From assembly GCA_030490835.1 (NCBI GenBank), contig CM059971.1, positions 4,348,545 to 4,412,544 on the forward strand: 64,000 bases of DNA. The letters run 5' to 3'. The position numbers and the translations under genes are program-made. Source of the DNA: Annona cherimola (taxonomy: Eukaryota > Streptophyta > Magnoliopsida > Magnoliales > Annonaceae). This document shows positions 1 through 12,154 of the stretch, one piece after another (the stretch's first letter is position 1; every line of letters begins with the position of its first letter). The notes below the pieces were generated by a model. It was not told the origin of the DNA. It saw only the letters and a list, made by a program, of their open reading frames with translations, and did no database searches.

Positions 1-2800
1 TTTTTTAATAGAATGGTTAATTAAAATGACCACAATACCCTTGTGTTTAAAAATATGAAATAAATATATACACATCTCCAAATTTGGTAAAACATGGTTT
101 ATCAATGATATACACTTAGATTAACATCTTATTAAAAAATTTCAAAAAAAAATAGATATTATGATCGGTTGTGGATGATTGGCCCTCGAATGAAAAAGGT
201 CTCATTCTACTAGACTTAACCTGCACTTCAACTCTTACCCCTCTGTTAATTCTTCTCATATCACTCTCACCCTTTTATGAAATTGGTTTGTAATCACTCT
301 TACCTTCTGTTTAAACTACTCTAAGATTTATACCCTTACATTTGGTGCCTTTTGTGGAAAAAGAGTTTATTTTTCATTTTCTCACACCTAGCAAAGAAAT
401 TTGAAAATAGTGACTCTACCATAGAACTCCTCTAGGCGTGATGGACCCTTTGAAAGTCAAAATGACGACCAGGATGCTCTTGTTTCCCATGATGAATTAT
501 GAGCATTCATGGGGACTACAACAAATCTCATTTAATATAGCTAATTTTTAGCTACACATGATATACTACAACCATATCAATTTATATTACATTTAAGCCC
601 TAAGATATTCTTACAATTTTCTAAGAGAGATAACAAGCTTTTGTAATTAAACTCTCACCAAATGAAAGAAGTAAAACTCCCACAAAATATGGGAGAAATA
701 AAATGGCGTTGAACTTGAGTTTTTTTTACTATTATTCACTAGCTACAATATAATTTACTTTTGGGATTTACCAAAAGTGTTCACTACAAAAACTTTAGAT
801 TTTAGCAACAAAAAATTTCTTGTGAAAGTTAAAATTTGGTTGCTAATAATTGGTAGTATAAGTCATATAGCAAGTACTAAGAAGAAATTTGGCTAGTAGT
901 ACATTTTTTTTTTGCTAGGCATCCAAATTTGCAATGGTAGTAAAATATTATCATAAGCAAATAAAATTTTTCCATCAACAAAAGCATTGCTATAAGTAAG
1001 AAAAAATTTTCTTGCTCAATCATCGTAAGAAAATTTTTCCTTATATATATATTTTTCTTGCTAATAGAGATTTTTAGTTGATAATAAGGGTTGCCAAAAC
1101 CTGACTTTATTGTAATGGTTGTTAATGATGCCTATCAGCAATAGAGTATTATCTAAAAAGGTTATTATATGCAACATCTTGATGCCTTTTTGGGTTTCAC
1201 ATAACCTTATAATTTTTAGTGATTAGGATTTGGCTAGGCCTACTAAAGCCCCTATGTAGAAGCATTACTATACAAAAATCTAGGGCTTTCTTAATTAATC
1301 ATCTAATAAGTGCTGAAATTTCTCTTCTTTCTTTAATGCGATTTGGGTGTGTCTAAAAGGCACAAAGATTCTGGCTAGGAGTAACTATGGAAGGTTCTTC
1401 CCATCTTTTGTGAAGTTCACTTTTGTAAGATGGTGAATCTTACAAAGAGTTTGTGAGAGGGTTGATACGGGCTCAAAGGGTGTTGATAGAGGGCTTGGAA
1501 GATTTTCAATAAGACAAGATATATTATAGAGCGTTCGGGATAAATTCCAGTGGGAGTGAGATGAATTAAAGGGGGACGTTAGACGAAACCCTTAAAGGGG
1601 TTGGAGTATCATGGAAGATTAAACAGAGGGATGAGAGATAGTCCAGATAAAGTCCTTTCTAATTAGAGAAATGATCTCCCTTTTATATCCACTTTTCATA
1701 TTCGGAAAGGGTGGAAACTTTCCTTAAGAATCACCCCAATCTCCATCATTTCAGGAGATATTTGTGGGTTTGGTGGGGATTTACTTTCTTTATGGAAAGA
1801 AGTTTGAATCAGTCATGCCACATGGTCACTTAGTATTGGATGAATTAATCTTTTAGAAAATGAATAATTATTAGTAAGAATGGATACCTACGCAAGCCCT
1901 CTCTTTCGTCATTATATTATAGGAGTGCTGTCAGAGGGGCATATGTTTTTTTATAATTTACAAATTGCAAATTAGGAAATTTAAATTTCAATAATCATTA
2001 TTTGGTACAGTCCCAAGGACAATCAGTCCAGTCATTGATGACGTATTCAGATATAACTGCGTCAAAGTTCTATGGTTTGTGTCATCCCTTTTCAGAATTT
2101 TTCTTAATTGCTATTGATGCATTGTTATGCTGGTTTAGCAAAAAGAGAAAAGGCATGGAGCTGGTGGAAGGGATGACAAAGGTTTCCCTATAAAATTGAC
2201 CACGACATTAAAGATCAAAGGTCAAATCTCATGTTGAAGATGTAGAAAGTAAGATTATGATATCTTTTTTATTAAAACTGTTCTTGTTGCAGATGAACGA
2301 TTGAAAAAATAGAAGAAAAGGTGCATAATAATTTTTTAATAAATGTCTATGATTGAGGTGACTATCCCTTTTTCTCCATTGATATGTGATATTCTGAATG
2401 CATATGATATTTTTCCGTGCAACTGTAAGACCCGGACCATGCCAGAACCTAGTGTAAGATTAGCCCACAAGCTATTGCAAATTTTACTATTTGATTTGGT
2501 ATAATGCATATTATTAATGAAAAATTTTAACAATTTTATAATTAAGACATAACATGTTTAAGTTAAAATGAATAGAGTTTGAAAAGTCGTCTAAAGATAA
2601 AAGAAATATGTAAGATTTATTTCATTATTACTTAACGACTGAGTTACTAGGCTTATAATACATCAAATTGACGCTTTAAAATCTAGAATATTGTAGAAAA
2701 ATTATTAAATTGAAATAATATAAGATGGAAATAAAATGAGTCATCCATGACATTATGTAACCAAGCAAACCTGTATATTTTATGCACTTACTCTAATTTA
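1..2800. other. AT-rich intergenic DNA, no gene seen
   Basis: No open frame here resembles a known protein, and the only frames present are short and of random composition. The stretch at about 780-1110 starts with CACTACAAAAAC and is followed by tracts rich in TTGCTA, which is reminiscent of one end of a CACTA (EnSpm) element. The matching right end is not visible, so I do not annotate it as an element. Confidence 0.6.
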
Positions 2801-2819
2801 GAAAAATCATAGCAAATTG

Positions 2820-3120
2820 TAGATACTGTTAATACCAAGTTTATAACAAAACACAAAAGGGGAGGAGTGAATTGGGTTCTTGAAAATTCTTTCCGTAATT
2901 AGAAGTTTAACCCCTTGATGAAACGTTATATGAGATAGAATGAGATAGTGCAAAAAAAATATAAAACTCAAGCAATAAAACCACACAAGAGACGATAATA
3001 TATAATGGTTCAGGCAACCTTTCTTACTCTACACTTCCAAGCACACACCTATTGTGTCTTGGGTTCTACTATTATATATTTAACACAATTTACAGCACTC
3101 GTTCTCTTCTAGATTTTAGC
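2820..3120 (+). repeat. LTR-like dispersed repeat, copy 1
   Basis: This block has a GGAGTGAATTGGGTTC motif, then a TGGTTCAGGCAACC motif and a tract reading CCAAGACACAATAGG in reverse. The same order of motifs occurs in the opposite orientation at about 32660-32990. Such motifs are common in the long terminal repeats of plant copia-type retroelements. No terminal TG..CA or target duplication is clear, so the exact ends and the class are inferred. Confidence 0.45.
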
Positions 3121-3639
3121 TTTAAGGGCATATATAATAATCATTTGTGGGTGGGATCAACTCTAACCAACTAAGTCTAATATGTTGGTGAGGCAAACTC
3201 AAACCAATCAAGTAAAGTCTGTCAGTGAAAAAAATGTATAAGGAGGTATAAATACCGGGCAGCAGGGTAAATGAAAAAAATGTACATAAACATAGAAGAG
3301 AAGAGGTTAGCATCTGACGAGCAGCAGATAAAGTTTTTTTTTTCTTTCAAGCAGCTAAGGACGAAGAACAGAGACACCAGACGTTCTCAACAGGTTTTAG
3401 AAAATTAATTTTTTTTTTGTCTTCTTCTTCTTATACGGTTCATGACTGGCAGAGAATAATATTTTTTTATTATTGACAAGTTGCTGATTTTTTCCATGAT
3501 ACAACGTTCTGTTAATTAACAGGCAAGTGTGTGTATATATATGTATATGTATATTATAAATATTTAGGTGCAGCCACTCCGGTGAGTGCGGCACCGCTGA
3601 AATGAGCTATACATAATCATCAAATCATAATCAACTCCG

Positions 3640-3840
3640 CCCACTGTATTTAAAATAATATATTGTAAATAATAAATAGTAAAGAGGATAAAGTTAAAAT
3701 AAATAAGTTAAATGCGTGAATAATTGTATAAAAATGATTGAAAAGTATGATAGTCAAATAAGAAAGTAAAAAATAATTAAAAATAGGATAATTACGGAAA
3801 GTAAAAATTTATAATGAAAAATTTAAAGTACGAAATTTTT
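3640..3840 (+). mobile_element. Degraded Harbinger-like MITE upstream of the NLR
   Basis: The interior matches the body of the MITE family seen throughout the window: AGAGGATAAAGTTAAAATA, then an ATTGAAAAGTATGATAG-like stretch. The terminal GGGTGTGTTTGG repeats have decayed beyond recognition. It lies 250-450 bp upstream of the NLR start codon and could contribute to or disturb its promoter. Confidence 0.5.
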
Positions 3841-4385
3841 TTTGTGGCAACAAACACCCCCCCTTATTTTGCTAGCCGTTCAAATCTTCAATACAACCAA
3901 AAATAAATATTCAGATCTGTGGTCCACGAGCTGGAAAAAAAGCTCATAGAAGACTAGAAACGTTGACTAGAGCCGGCGAAATTGAAAGAAATCCTCTCTC
4001 GCTCGACGGGAAACGTTTACCGGAGCAGCAGACGAGAGATAGAAAGAAACCCTGCCTGTGTCTCTCATCGCAGCTTGCAACCATGGCTGATGCTCTGCTG
4101 TCGATTGCCCTGCAAAAGCTCACCCAAGTCCTCGGACAGCAACTCTCGCTGTTCGCAGGTGCCATCCATGAGCTGGAGAAGCTCAGAGACACCTTCCAAT
4201 CTATCCAAGCCCTTCTTGCTGACGCTGAGACTAGGCAAGCTGCTGATGAAAGTGTGAGTCTATGGCTATCGAGGCTCCGCGCCGTCGCGTACGACGTCGA
4301 CGACTTGCTAGACGATTGGGTGATATCTGTCCTAGAAAAAGGAGAAGAAGCAGAGAGTGACGATGATGATGATGCTAGAAACAAG

Positions 4386-4470
4386 GTACCTGCTTGCTTG
4401 CTTTCACCTTACACCACTTTCACGTAGCATCCTGTTGTAAGGCTGCACGTTGCATAACAGACATATAGCA
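4386..4470 (+). repeat. Duplicated coding segment at the 5' end of the NLR intron
   Basis: The first ~85 bases of the intron repeat the first ~85 bases of exon 2 (8248-8332). Both start GTAC(C/G)TGCTTGCTTGC and run through CATAACAGA, with a dozen or so differences and a gap of about 6 bases. Copy 1 would read VPACLLSPYT and then stops; copy 2 reads VRACLLSPYT and continues into the NB-ARC linker. Both copies are preceded by AG, so each junction reads AG|GT. Confidence 0.85.
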
Positions 4471-4639
4471 AATTGCCATACGTTGACTAATTATTAATTA
4501 TTTGGTGATAACTTATTTGCTACTACTTTATCTTATCCCAAGAAGTGATAAGCTAATTTCAAAATTTCTCTTCCAATTATATAAAGAAAAGTGGTAATGT
4601 TTCTCTTATAACTATAATATTTGACTATTATTCATTTGG

Positions 4640-4885
4640 TATTTATAGGATATATTTGAAAATGGATAAAACTTTTGATGAATAGTTGTAGAGAGTAGAA
4701 GTTGTCAAATGATGTGATACAATAGGGATAATTATGAAGAGTAAATAAAATAAAGTTAAAATAGATTGATTAATTAGTGAGTAATTGTATAAAAATAATT
4801 GAAAAGTATGGTAGTGGAGAAAAATGTAAAGAAATGATTAAAAAATAAAATAATCGTGGAAAAATCTATTTACCGCTAGATCATT
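4640..4885 (+). mobile_element. Harbinger-like MITE inside the NLR intron
   Basis: The interior carries GAGAGTAGAAGTTGTCAAAT, then AATAAAGTTAAAATAGATTG and TTGAAAAGTATGGTAG, in the same order as the better preserved copies at 23642-23922 and 26498-26778. The ends are eroded and no target duplication is recognisable, so the boundaries are approximate. Confidence 0.65.
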
Positions 4886-5156
4886 TGTAAACCAACACTC
4901 CAAATGGAATCCCCAAGTTTGCTGGAACGCGGATTCAGAAATTCCCCAAATTCCTCCGGCTGAAATCCCTATTTGCTGCTGTCCCTTGTTACTTCTGCTT
5001 GAATCCGGTTGTCCTACCTGATCTGGTGGCTATCCTAGTTGCTGCTCTACCTGCTAGACTCCCTAAATTTTGCTGCCCCTTACCCCTCTTAGCTCGATGT
5101 TCTGAGCAGTTGAAAATATCTCCGTAACTGGAAATTGGACTCTGTCTCCAACAAGA

Positions 5157-5540
5157 AACGAGAGTTGCTGGTTCAACAGCTTCATCTATCATGACAACAT
5201 CAAAAACATGATTCATTTGACTAAAAGCCGTCGAAACGCTGAACCTAAGAGTTGAGAAAACAATGGCAGCTTCATCGAGAATTGAAGCACGTATACGATC
5301 GCAATCAAAAGCAGTAGAAGCAGCCTTACCCGAACTGGCCATTGAATGGCCCACGCTAGCAAGCCTCGGTTCAACAAGGTAATCCATGGAAGCAGCTTGA
5401 ATGGAGCGATGAGACTTGGCTCCAGTTCGGACAATTTTGGGGTAATAAGCCTCACCATTTACATCCCGAATGCCGGTGTTCATAAGCCGCGATACAATCT
5501 CGTTCAATGCAGAATTTGATGGCGCACAAACAAGCACATC
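5157..5540 (-). pseudogene. SEN1/MAA3-type RNA helicase fragment, antisense in the NLR intron
   Basis: Read on the minus strand, about 128 codons match the helicase core of the SEN1-like family (plant MAGATAMA 3). It starts with the CAPSNSALNEIV motif, passes SMDYLVEPRLA and ASILDEAAIVFSTL, and ends in a Walker-B region MIDEAVEPATL that lacks the two residues usually found between DEA and AVEPA. The flanks do not continue the helicase on either side. The intact family protein is several hundred residues longer, so this is a captured or inserted fragment. The match runs without a visible intron. That would fit a retrocopy, but I do not know the parent gene's intron positions. The frame remains open across the region of similarity. 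Confidence 0.8.
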
Positions 5541-5864
5541 TGTTTGCCTGATATTGCGATTCGAGGTGACAAGCTCAGGTTTCAATTAATTCCGGCTTAT
5601 TGGGAAAAAGCCAACATCACCATCAACAGGCATAATTAGATCCCTTGGATTGGCGGCCATCGATCATGTAGATGCTCTAGTCCAGTGCCAGTGCCAGTGA
5701 GAGTGGAAGAAGAGTAGACGCAATGGGAGAGGAGTGGAGACTAGAGAGAGTGGAAGAAAAGGAAAAGACGAGCAGTACAGAGACGATTTGGGGGTCGAGG
5801 AATTTGAACGACTCCGTTTCAGTCATGTGGGCAATTTCGGTATATAAATAACGCCTCAACTGTT

Positions 5865-6699
5865 GGGGTGCAACTTGGTAGTCTGAATCAAAACCAAGTT
5901 TGGATTTACTTTTTGAAATTTTTTCAAATTAGAACCGTTACAACCCGACCCGAGGAACCCGAAACCAATACCATGCTTATATCGGCCCGGTACCAAAACC
6001 CGACCCGGTCTGGATCTAATATTCTCTCTAGTTTATCAAAATATTTATATTTGTTCATATATTAAGTATTTCAATTATAATTGTAATAAAAATTATTTTA
6101 TATAATCATAACTTCGTTAAACTATAAGATGTTTATTCTAAAACCTAAATATTATATGCATTTATCTATAAAAGTTGAAATATATTATATTTACATTAGC
6201 TTTATTTGCAAATAATTATAAATGTATCAACTCTTTAAATTTATTACATATATATATTAATTAACTACGTTAAACACAAGTCTTACTTTTATTAAACTTT
6301 TAATAATAATTTCATGTAATTTCATTTATTTTTCTTACCTTGATTTTTTTAATAACATTACCTTGATTGTTACATGTAAATTCATTACGTTTATTATAGT
6401 TAGAATTATCTTTTAATTAAAAGACTAACTTTCATGAAAATTAAATATATTATAGGTCATATAAATATATTCACACGTAATTATTCATATGCTAATGGAA
6501 TAATGTTTAAAAAAATTATTATCTCTATTAGTAATTCAACTTTCAATTGATTTAAGAATAACTCGAATTTCGACCCAAACTAATGTCAACCTTGGTTCGA
6601 ACCCGAATTCTAATATTAGCGTTTGGCTTCGTATAAATCCAGTAGGCTTATGGTTTGGGTTCACTCAAACCCAGCACAACCAAACCCGAGTTGCACCCC
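5865..6699. mobile_element. Non-autonomous TIR element in the NLR intron
   Basis: The ends are a perfect 10-base inverted repeat, GGGGTGCAAC at 5865-5874 and GTTGCACCCC at 6690-6699. Short islands of CCCGACCCG and AACCCGA near each end enclose a very AT-rich centre. No coding capacity is seen. No clean target-site duplication is recognisable, so the superfamily (hAT-like is my guess from the terminal sequence) is unproven. A related single end occurs near 57945. Confidence 0.55.
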
Positions 6700-8196
6700 T
6701 ATCCAACCGTCAAATTCACTAGCAGTTCGTGACGTTAGGGCATGTGGGGAATTAAAATTAAAATATTTTGATTACTGGAAAAATTTCTAAAATATAATGA
6801 ATATAAAAGGAATAATGGTTAAATATTGTGGGTATAAGAACAATTTTTACCATATACATATCTCATGTATTAAGGTAATTTTATAGCCTTAATTAATTTA
6901 TATTTAATTTCTCCTCCAGTGGTATCTTACTCAGAAAATGTTAGCCTTTGCCTGTTGGTTTGAATATTCTCAACGTTAATATTTTTTGATTTGCATATAT
7001 GTTGATAATAATGATGAAAAATTTTCGTATGTTGTATGATAAAATTTTATTTATCATGTATTGATAATAATAAAATTTTATTTGTCAGATGTTGATACTA
7101 GAAATAAATTTTTTTGTTATAAGTTGATCAACTAGTTTAGATCTAATATTATCCTTATATTACAATTAGTTTATAAATAGAAATCATTATAAGGAAACCA
7201 ACTACCTCTGTTTGTCTATCTAATTTTTTACCAAGTATATAGTTTTTTTTATACTATGCAAAAACCAAATGCTATTAAACATATGAGTTACATATGTGGT
7301 GTCTCATGGTTTGATGTTGATATTAACCATACGCCACATTTTTTCGTAGTATCAGCCAGTGTCCATTTTAGGAGTTTGTTTTTTATTAATATCCTCTCTT
7401 TTTATTATAGCATGAGCGTTTATAGAAGTTTGATTTTGTCCAAACTTCTGGATCCATTGATAAAATTATTTGAATTTGGATTTGCTCTATATTAAATTAG
7501 CTGATTAATATATCATAATTGATAACCAATCTATTTACTGTTCAATATTCTTCTAATTTGCGAAGATTAGTGTGGTGCACAAAATTAATATGGAAAATAT
7601 GAGCGATGGTTCCTATTCAACGTACTTTAATTTCTGAGACTTTTGTCGTCAATTGACTGTATAACAATTTATTTTTATCTTAACTGGATCCATGTATATA
7701 TCGGTTGGCTTAAGTATTGATTAAGTCAATATCTTTGTTGTAGAATAACGTAATCAACCAACAAATATTTATGTTTTGTGGTTCCAAAATCCAGCATCTT
7801 TATTTTTTTATAAGTTCATCTCATTATTATTTCTTTCGATTGGTTCAAATAAATAATAATATAAATAATGAAATTACACAGATTAAGATTTCATCGTTTA
7901 ATGGAATAAGGAAAATAAATTTATAATAATATATTTTAAAGTTAATTCTTAATGAATAAAATAAATATATATTTAATTTTTGGTGAATTAAATTAAAATA
8001 TCTTTTTTTGGTTTTAATTTTTATTTTGAGCCAATTATAAAATTGCTTAAATTTAATTGTTAGTCAATTAAATACATATGGGAGGTATCGAAAATAATAG
8101 TAGAAAAATTTAAATAAAGTATAATTAATTTGTGATATATATATATACAAATATATTTGGTGGTGCTTATTTTCCCTTTGAAATAATCCTGGTTGA
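6700..8196. other. AT-rich remainder of the NLR intron
   Basis: This is very AT-rich sequence with no recognisable gene or element. An open frame at 7256-7495 encodes hydrophobic low-complexity residues with no family resemblance. Confidence 0.5.
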
Positions 8197-11030
8197 TTGG
8201 CCATGGTGCGACATCTCTATTTGTTAATTGATGTTGAGAATGAGCAGGTACGTGCTTGCTTGCTTTCACCTTACACCGCTTTGGATCATGCAGCGTCCCG
8301 TTATAAGATTGCTCGTCGCATAACAGAAATTAGGGAAAGGTTGGATCAGATTGATGGTGAGAAAACCAAGTATAGTTTCAGCAGTAGTTCAAGGGATAGG
8401 CAGCTTGTAAGCAGAAGGCCTCACACGGGTTCACTTATTGAAGAAGAGATGATTGGCAGAGAACGGGACAAGGTCGAAATCATAAACAGGCTGGTACGCG
8501 GGAGTAGCAATGAGCATGGGCAAGTTCATGTGATTGCTATTGTTGGCATTGGGGGGCAAGGCAAAACCACTCTTATTCGGGAAATCTACAACGACAGTAG
8601 TTTACGGGCACATTTTGATCTATTTTCATGGGCATGTGTAACTGAAATTTTCGATGTGGTGACGGTCACCAAAGCAATTTTGGATGATTTAGAGGTGCAA
8701 ACTTCAACTCATGAGCTGAGCCCATTGCAAAAAGAACTTCGTAAGAAGCTGGATGGGAAACGCTTTTTGGTTGTTCTTGATGATGTCTGGAGTGAGGATG
8801 AAGGAAGGTGGAATGGATTGCGGGCTTCTTTAACAAGTGGGGCTGCTGGGAGTAGAATCTTGGTCACAACCCGAACTCGGAAGGTAGCAAACACCATGAA
8901 TGCCATCTACATTCACGAGTTGCAAGGTTTATCAGAAGATGATTCTTGGACATTGTTTAGAAGCAGAGCTTTTGCTGGGAGAAATGACAAAGACTATTAT
9001 GATTTACAAGGTGTTGGAAAAAAAATAGTGAGCAAGTGCAATGGAGTGCCCCTTTCAATCACGGTCATGGGAAGTGCTATGAATTGTAAGAGGTCAATAC
9101 AAGACTGGCAGAACATTTTGGAGAGTACAATGTGGTCTTTACCAGAATCCAAAAGTAAAATTTTACCAGCGCTGTGGCTCAGTTATTATAATCTTCCACC
9201 GCCCCTAAAACAATGTTTTGCATATTGTTCTATATATGAAAAGGATACAGAAATGGATAAGGATGAATTGGTTAAACTATGGGATGCACAGGGTTTTGTT
9301 CATGCACAGGGAAATAGAGAAGTGGAAGACATTGCTGCAGAATACTTTGATGATTTAGTGGCTTGGTCTATGTTCCAAGAAGCCGAAAGTGATGGAAGTA
9401 GATGTAAAATGCAAGACCTTCTTCATGATTTCGCAAAGCTAATCGTAAAGGATGAAACTTACGTCTGCGTGGGCAACAAGACTAACCAATGCCATGCTAA
9501 TGTTCGTCATGCATCTTTACTTTTAAGTGAAGATAACCCCAGCATCAATTTCGTTTCTTCTTCTGGAGCAAAAACATTGCGAACACTCTTCCTACGTGAT
9601 GTTGATAAAATTGACGCAAGCCTTGAAAATTTGTTTCAGCAAGCAAGATTTCTCAGGGCACTGGTTTTTCGGGATCTAGAAATTAAGAAATTGCCGAGAA
9701 ATATTCAGAAACTGAAGCATTTGAGATATTTGGATTTGTCTTTCTCTTGGATAGTGGAGTTGCCAAATATCATCGGGAAAATAAAGCACTTGAAATATTT
9801 GGACTTGAATAATTCAGAATTGGTAGAGCTACCAAATGTCATTGGAAAATTGAAGCAATTGGCATATCTAGACTTATCTGGACTCAAAATGGTTGAGCTG
9901 CCAGAATCAGTAAGTTATCTTCACAATTTGCACACCTTGAAACTCAATAATTGTTCTAAACTACGAAAATTACCAAAAGGTGTAGGTGGAATGGTAGAAT
10001 GACTTCTCTCAAAACATTAAGTAAATTCATTGTGGGAGGTGAAGGGGGGTGTGAGGCTAATGAATTACAACAACTCAACTGTGTCCAAGGAAGTTTAATA
10101 ATGCAACACCTGGAGAGGGTGTCGAGCATACAAGAAGCCAGGAAAGCAGAATTATGGAACAAGCCAAACCTACAAAGACTGGTTCTGGAAATGTCATCAT
10201 ATAGAGCTGAAGAGCTAATGACATCAAGAAGAGATGATATAGATATAGAGAGGATGGATGGTGTGCTTGAAGGCTTGCGTCCTCATAAGAATCTAGAAGA
10301 ACTAGAACTATGTTGCAATAGGTGCAATTCAAAGTTGCCAAGTTGGCTGGAGGATTCATCTTTCTCAAAGTTAACCAAGTTGGAAATACAAGATTTTGTT
10401 ATTCGATGTGAACAGAATAATCTGCCTGGGTTGGGGAAGTTACCTGCACTCAAATATCTCCATATGTGGAATATTGGTTTTAAAAAGGTGAGTCATGAGT
10501 TGTATTATGGGAACAAGAGCAAAGATGATTTTGCAGAAGGAATAAGATTCGTATTTCCAAAGCTCGAACAACTCATATTCACAGACATGGTCGAATTAGA
10601 GGAGTGGGAGTTGAAGTCAGAATCTAAACAAGATGTAATAATTATGCCACATCTTTCTATGTTAAGGCTTCAAAATTGTCCGAAATTGGTAGAGTTGCTT
10701 GATCACCTTGCCAGTGCTCCTTTAACAAATTTGGTAATATCTGATTGTCATAGACTTAAATGGACAGGGTGATCCTCTTCCTTTCCACTCCTCGAAAAAA
10801 TTCGTTTAAGCTACAGTAGCGAATTTTTTTCAAATGGCCTGCCACATCTTCCAAAACTTAAGGAACTCTGCATTCATGGAGTCGAAACTCTCCCAAATGA
10901 AGGATGGGAGCTCTTATTGGCTTTACGGCAACTTCAAATTCAATATTGCGTTGAATTGAAGTCTCTACCCTCAGGGTTAACACAACTTCAGTCGCTAGAG
11001 AATCTTCAAATTCATGAATGCTGGAAAATT

Positions 11031-11995
11031 GAGTCATTGCCTGAGGGGTTAGGACAACTGAAGAAACTCCGGTCACTTAGCCTTTATGGTTTACAGTTGT
11101 TCACTTATCTACCAAATTCTTTGGGACAGTTGGAGTCATTAGAGCGCTTTCATGTCCTTAACTCGAAGAAATTGCAGTTACTGCCTGAGGGATTGGGACA
11201 GCTTAAAATGCTTAAGTCACTCAAAATCAGCAATGCAGAAGCACTGACTCGCTTGCCTAATTCACTATCACAGCTAGAGTTGTTAGAGGAGCTTTATATT
11301 AGCGGTTTAAAGAAATTAGAATCACTGCCCGAAGGGTTGGAACGATTCAAGAAACTCAAGTCACTCAAAATCAATGACATAGAAGTGCTGACTTCTCTGC
11401 CTAATTCACTAAGGCAGTTGGAGTCATTAGAGAGACTTCATATCAACTACTTGAAGAATTTGCAGTCATTGCCTCAAGAGTTGGGACAACTCAAGAAACT
11501 CAAGTCGCTTATAATTAGTGGTGCAATAGAGCTAACTTCTTTGCCAGATTCACTAGGGCAACTTGAGTCATTGGAGCACTTTGAAATCAATGGCTTAGCG
11601 AAATTGGAATTACTGCCTCATTCGTTAGGGCAATTAAAGAAACTCGAGAATCTCACAATTGAAAATATGGAAGGCTTGATTCATCTTCCTCAGTCATTGG
11701 GACAGCTTGAGTCATTGAAAGTGCTTAATATCAGTCAATGTGGGAAATTGAAATCACTGCCTCATCAGTTTGGACAACTTGAGTCACTTACAATTGATCA
11801 TCTGCAAGCATTGACTTGTCTGCCTGAAACACTAGTGCAACTCAAGTCACTAAAGATACTTACAATCGGTGGATGGAAGGAATTGGAATCGTTACCTCGA
11901 TGGTTAATACAACTCAAGGCACTCAAACACTTGACCATCTCAGATTGCACGGCATTAAGGTCGCTGCCTCATTGGTTGAAAGATCTTCCACTTCT
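11031..11995 (+). repeat. Regular 24-residue LRR array with two alternating repeat types
   Basis: The C-terminal LRRs repeat every 72 bases. They alternate between an LPEGLGQLKKLKSL type and an LPNSLGQLESLE type, giving a higher-order unit of about 144 bases that recurs roughly four to five times. The last three repeats (LPETLVQLKSLK, LPRWLIQLKALK, LPHWLKDLPLLQ) depart from the alternation. The similarity extends to the DNA, for example GGACAACTCAAGAAACTCAA variants. This implies growth by tandem duplication of a two-LRR unit or by unequal crossing over. Confidence 0.85.
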
Positions 11996-12154
11996 ACAAG
12001 AACTGAATATTCGGGATTGTCCGCTATTGTCAGAGAGATATGAGAAGGAAAGAGGTGATGATTGGTCCAAGATTTTGCAAATCCCTTATATCTATATTGA
12101 TGGCCAATACATCTGAGTTACCTGTACCAGCGATGAGTTTCAAATTCCATACAG

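Larger units (their letters stand above)
4083..12116 (+). pseudogene. CC-NB-ARC-LRR (CNL) disease-resistance gene, broken
   Basis: This is an NLR immune receptor of the Rx/RGA type. Exon 1 (4083-4385, 101 codons) encodes an Rx-type coiled coil with an EDVID-like YDVDDLLDDW. A GT-AG intron (4386-8247) joins in frame to exon 2 at 8248. Exon 2 carries the NB-ARC domain: P-loop GIGGQGKTT, kinase-2 FLVVLDDVW, RNBS-B GSRILVTTRT, GLPL variant GVPLS and RNBS-D CFAYCSIY. The MHD motif reads MQD (in MQDLLHDFAK). LRRs follow. Two lesions break the frame. Near 9990-10002 a deletion removes part of the inter-LRR segment before TSLKTLSKFIV and shifts frame, giving a stop at 10000-10002. At 10770-10772 there is a single in-frame TGA. 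Beyond it the same frame stays open to 12116. Expression of the truncated CC-NB product (about 1-10002) remains possible. Family assignment is certain; pseudogene status is likely unless the base calls are wrong. Confidence 0.9.

Noticed and set aside
782..1110. CACTA (EnSpm) element left end
   Set aside because: Only a CACTACAAAAAC-like start is visible; no matching right end, target duplication or transposase was found.
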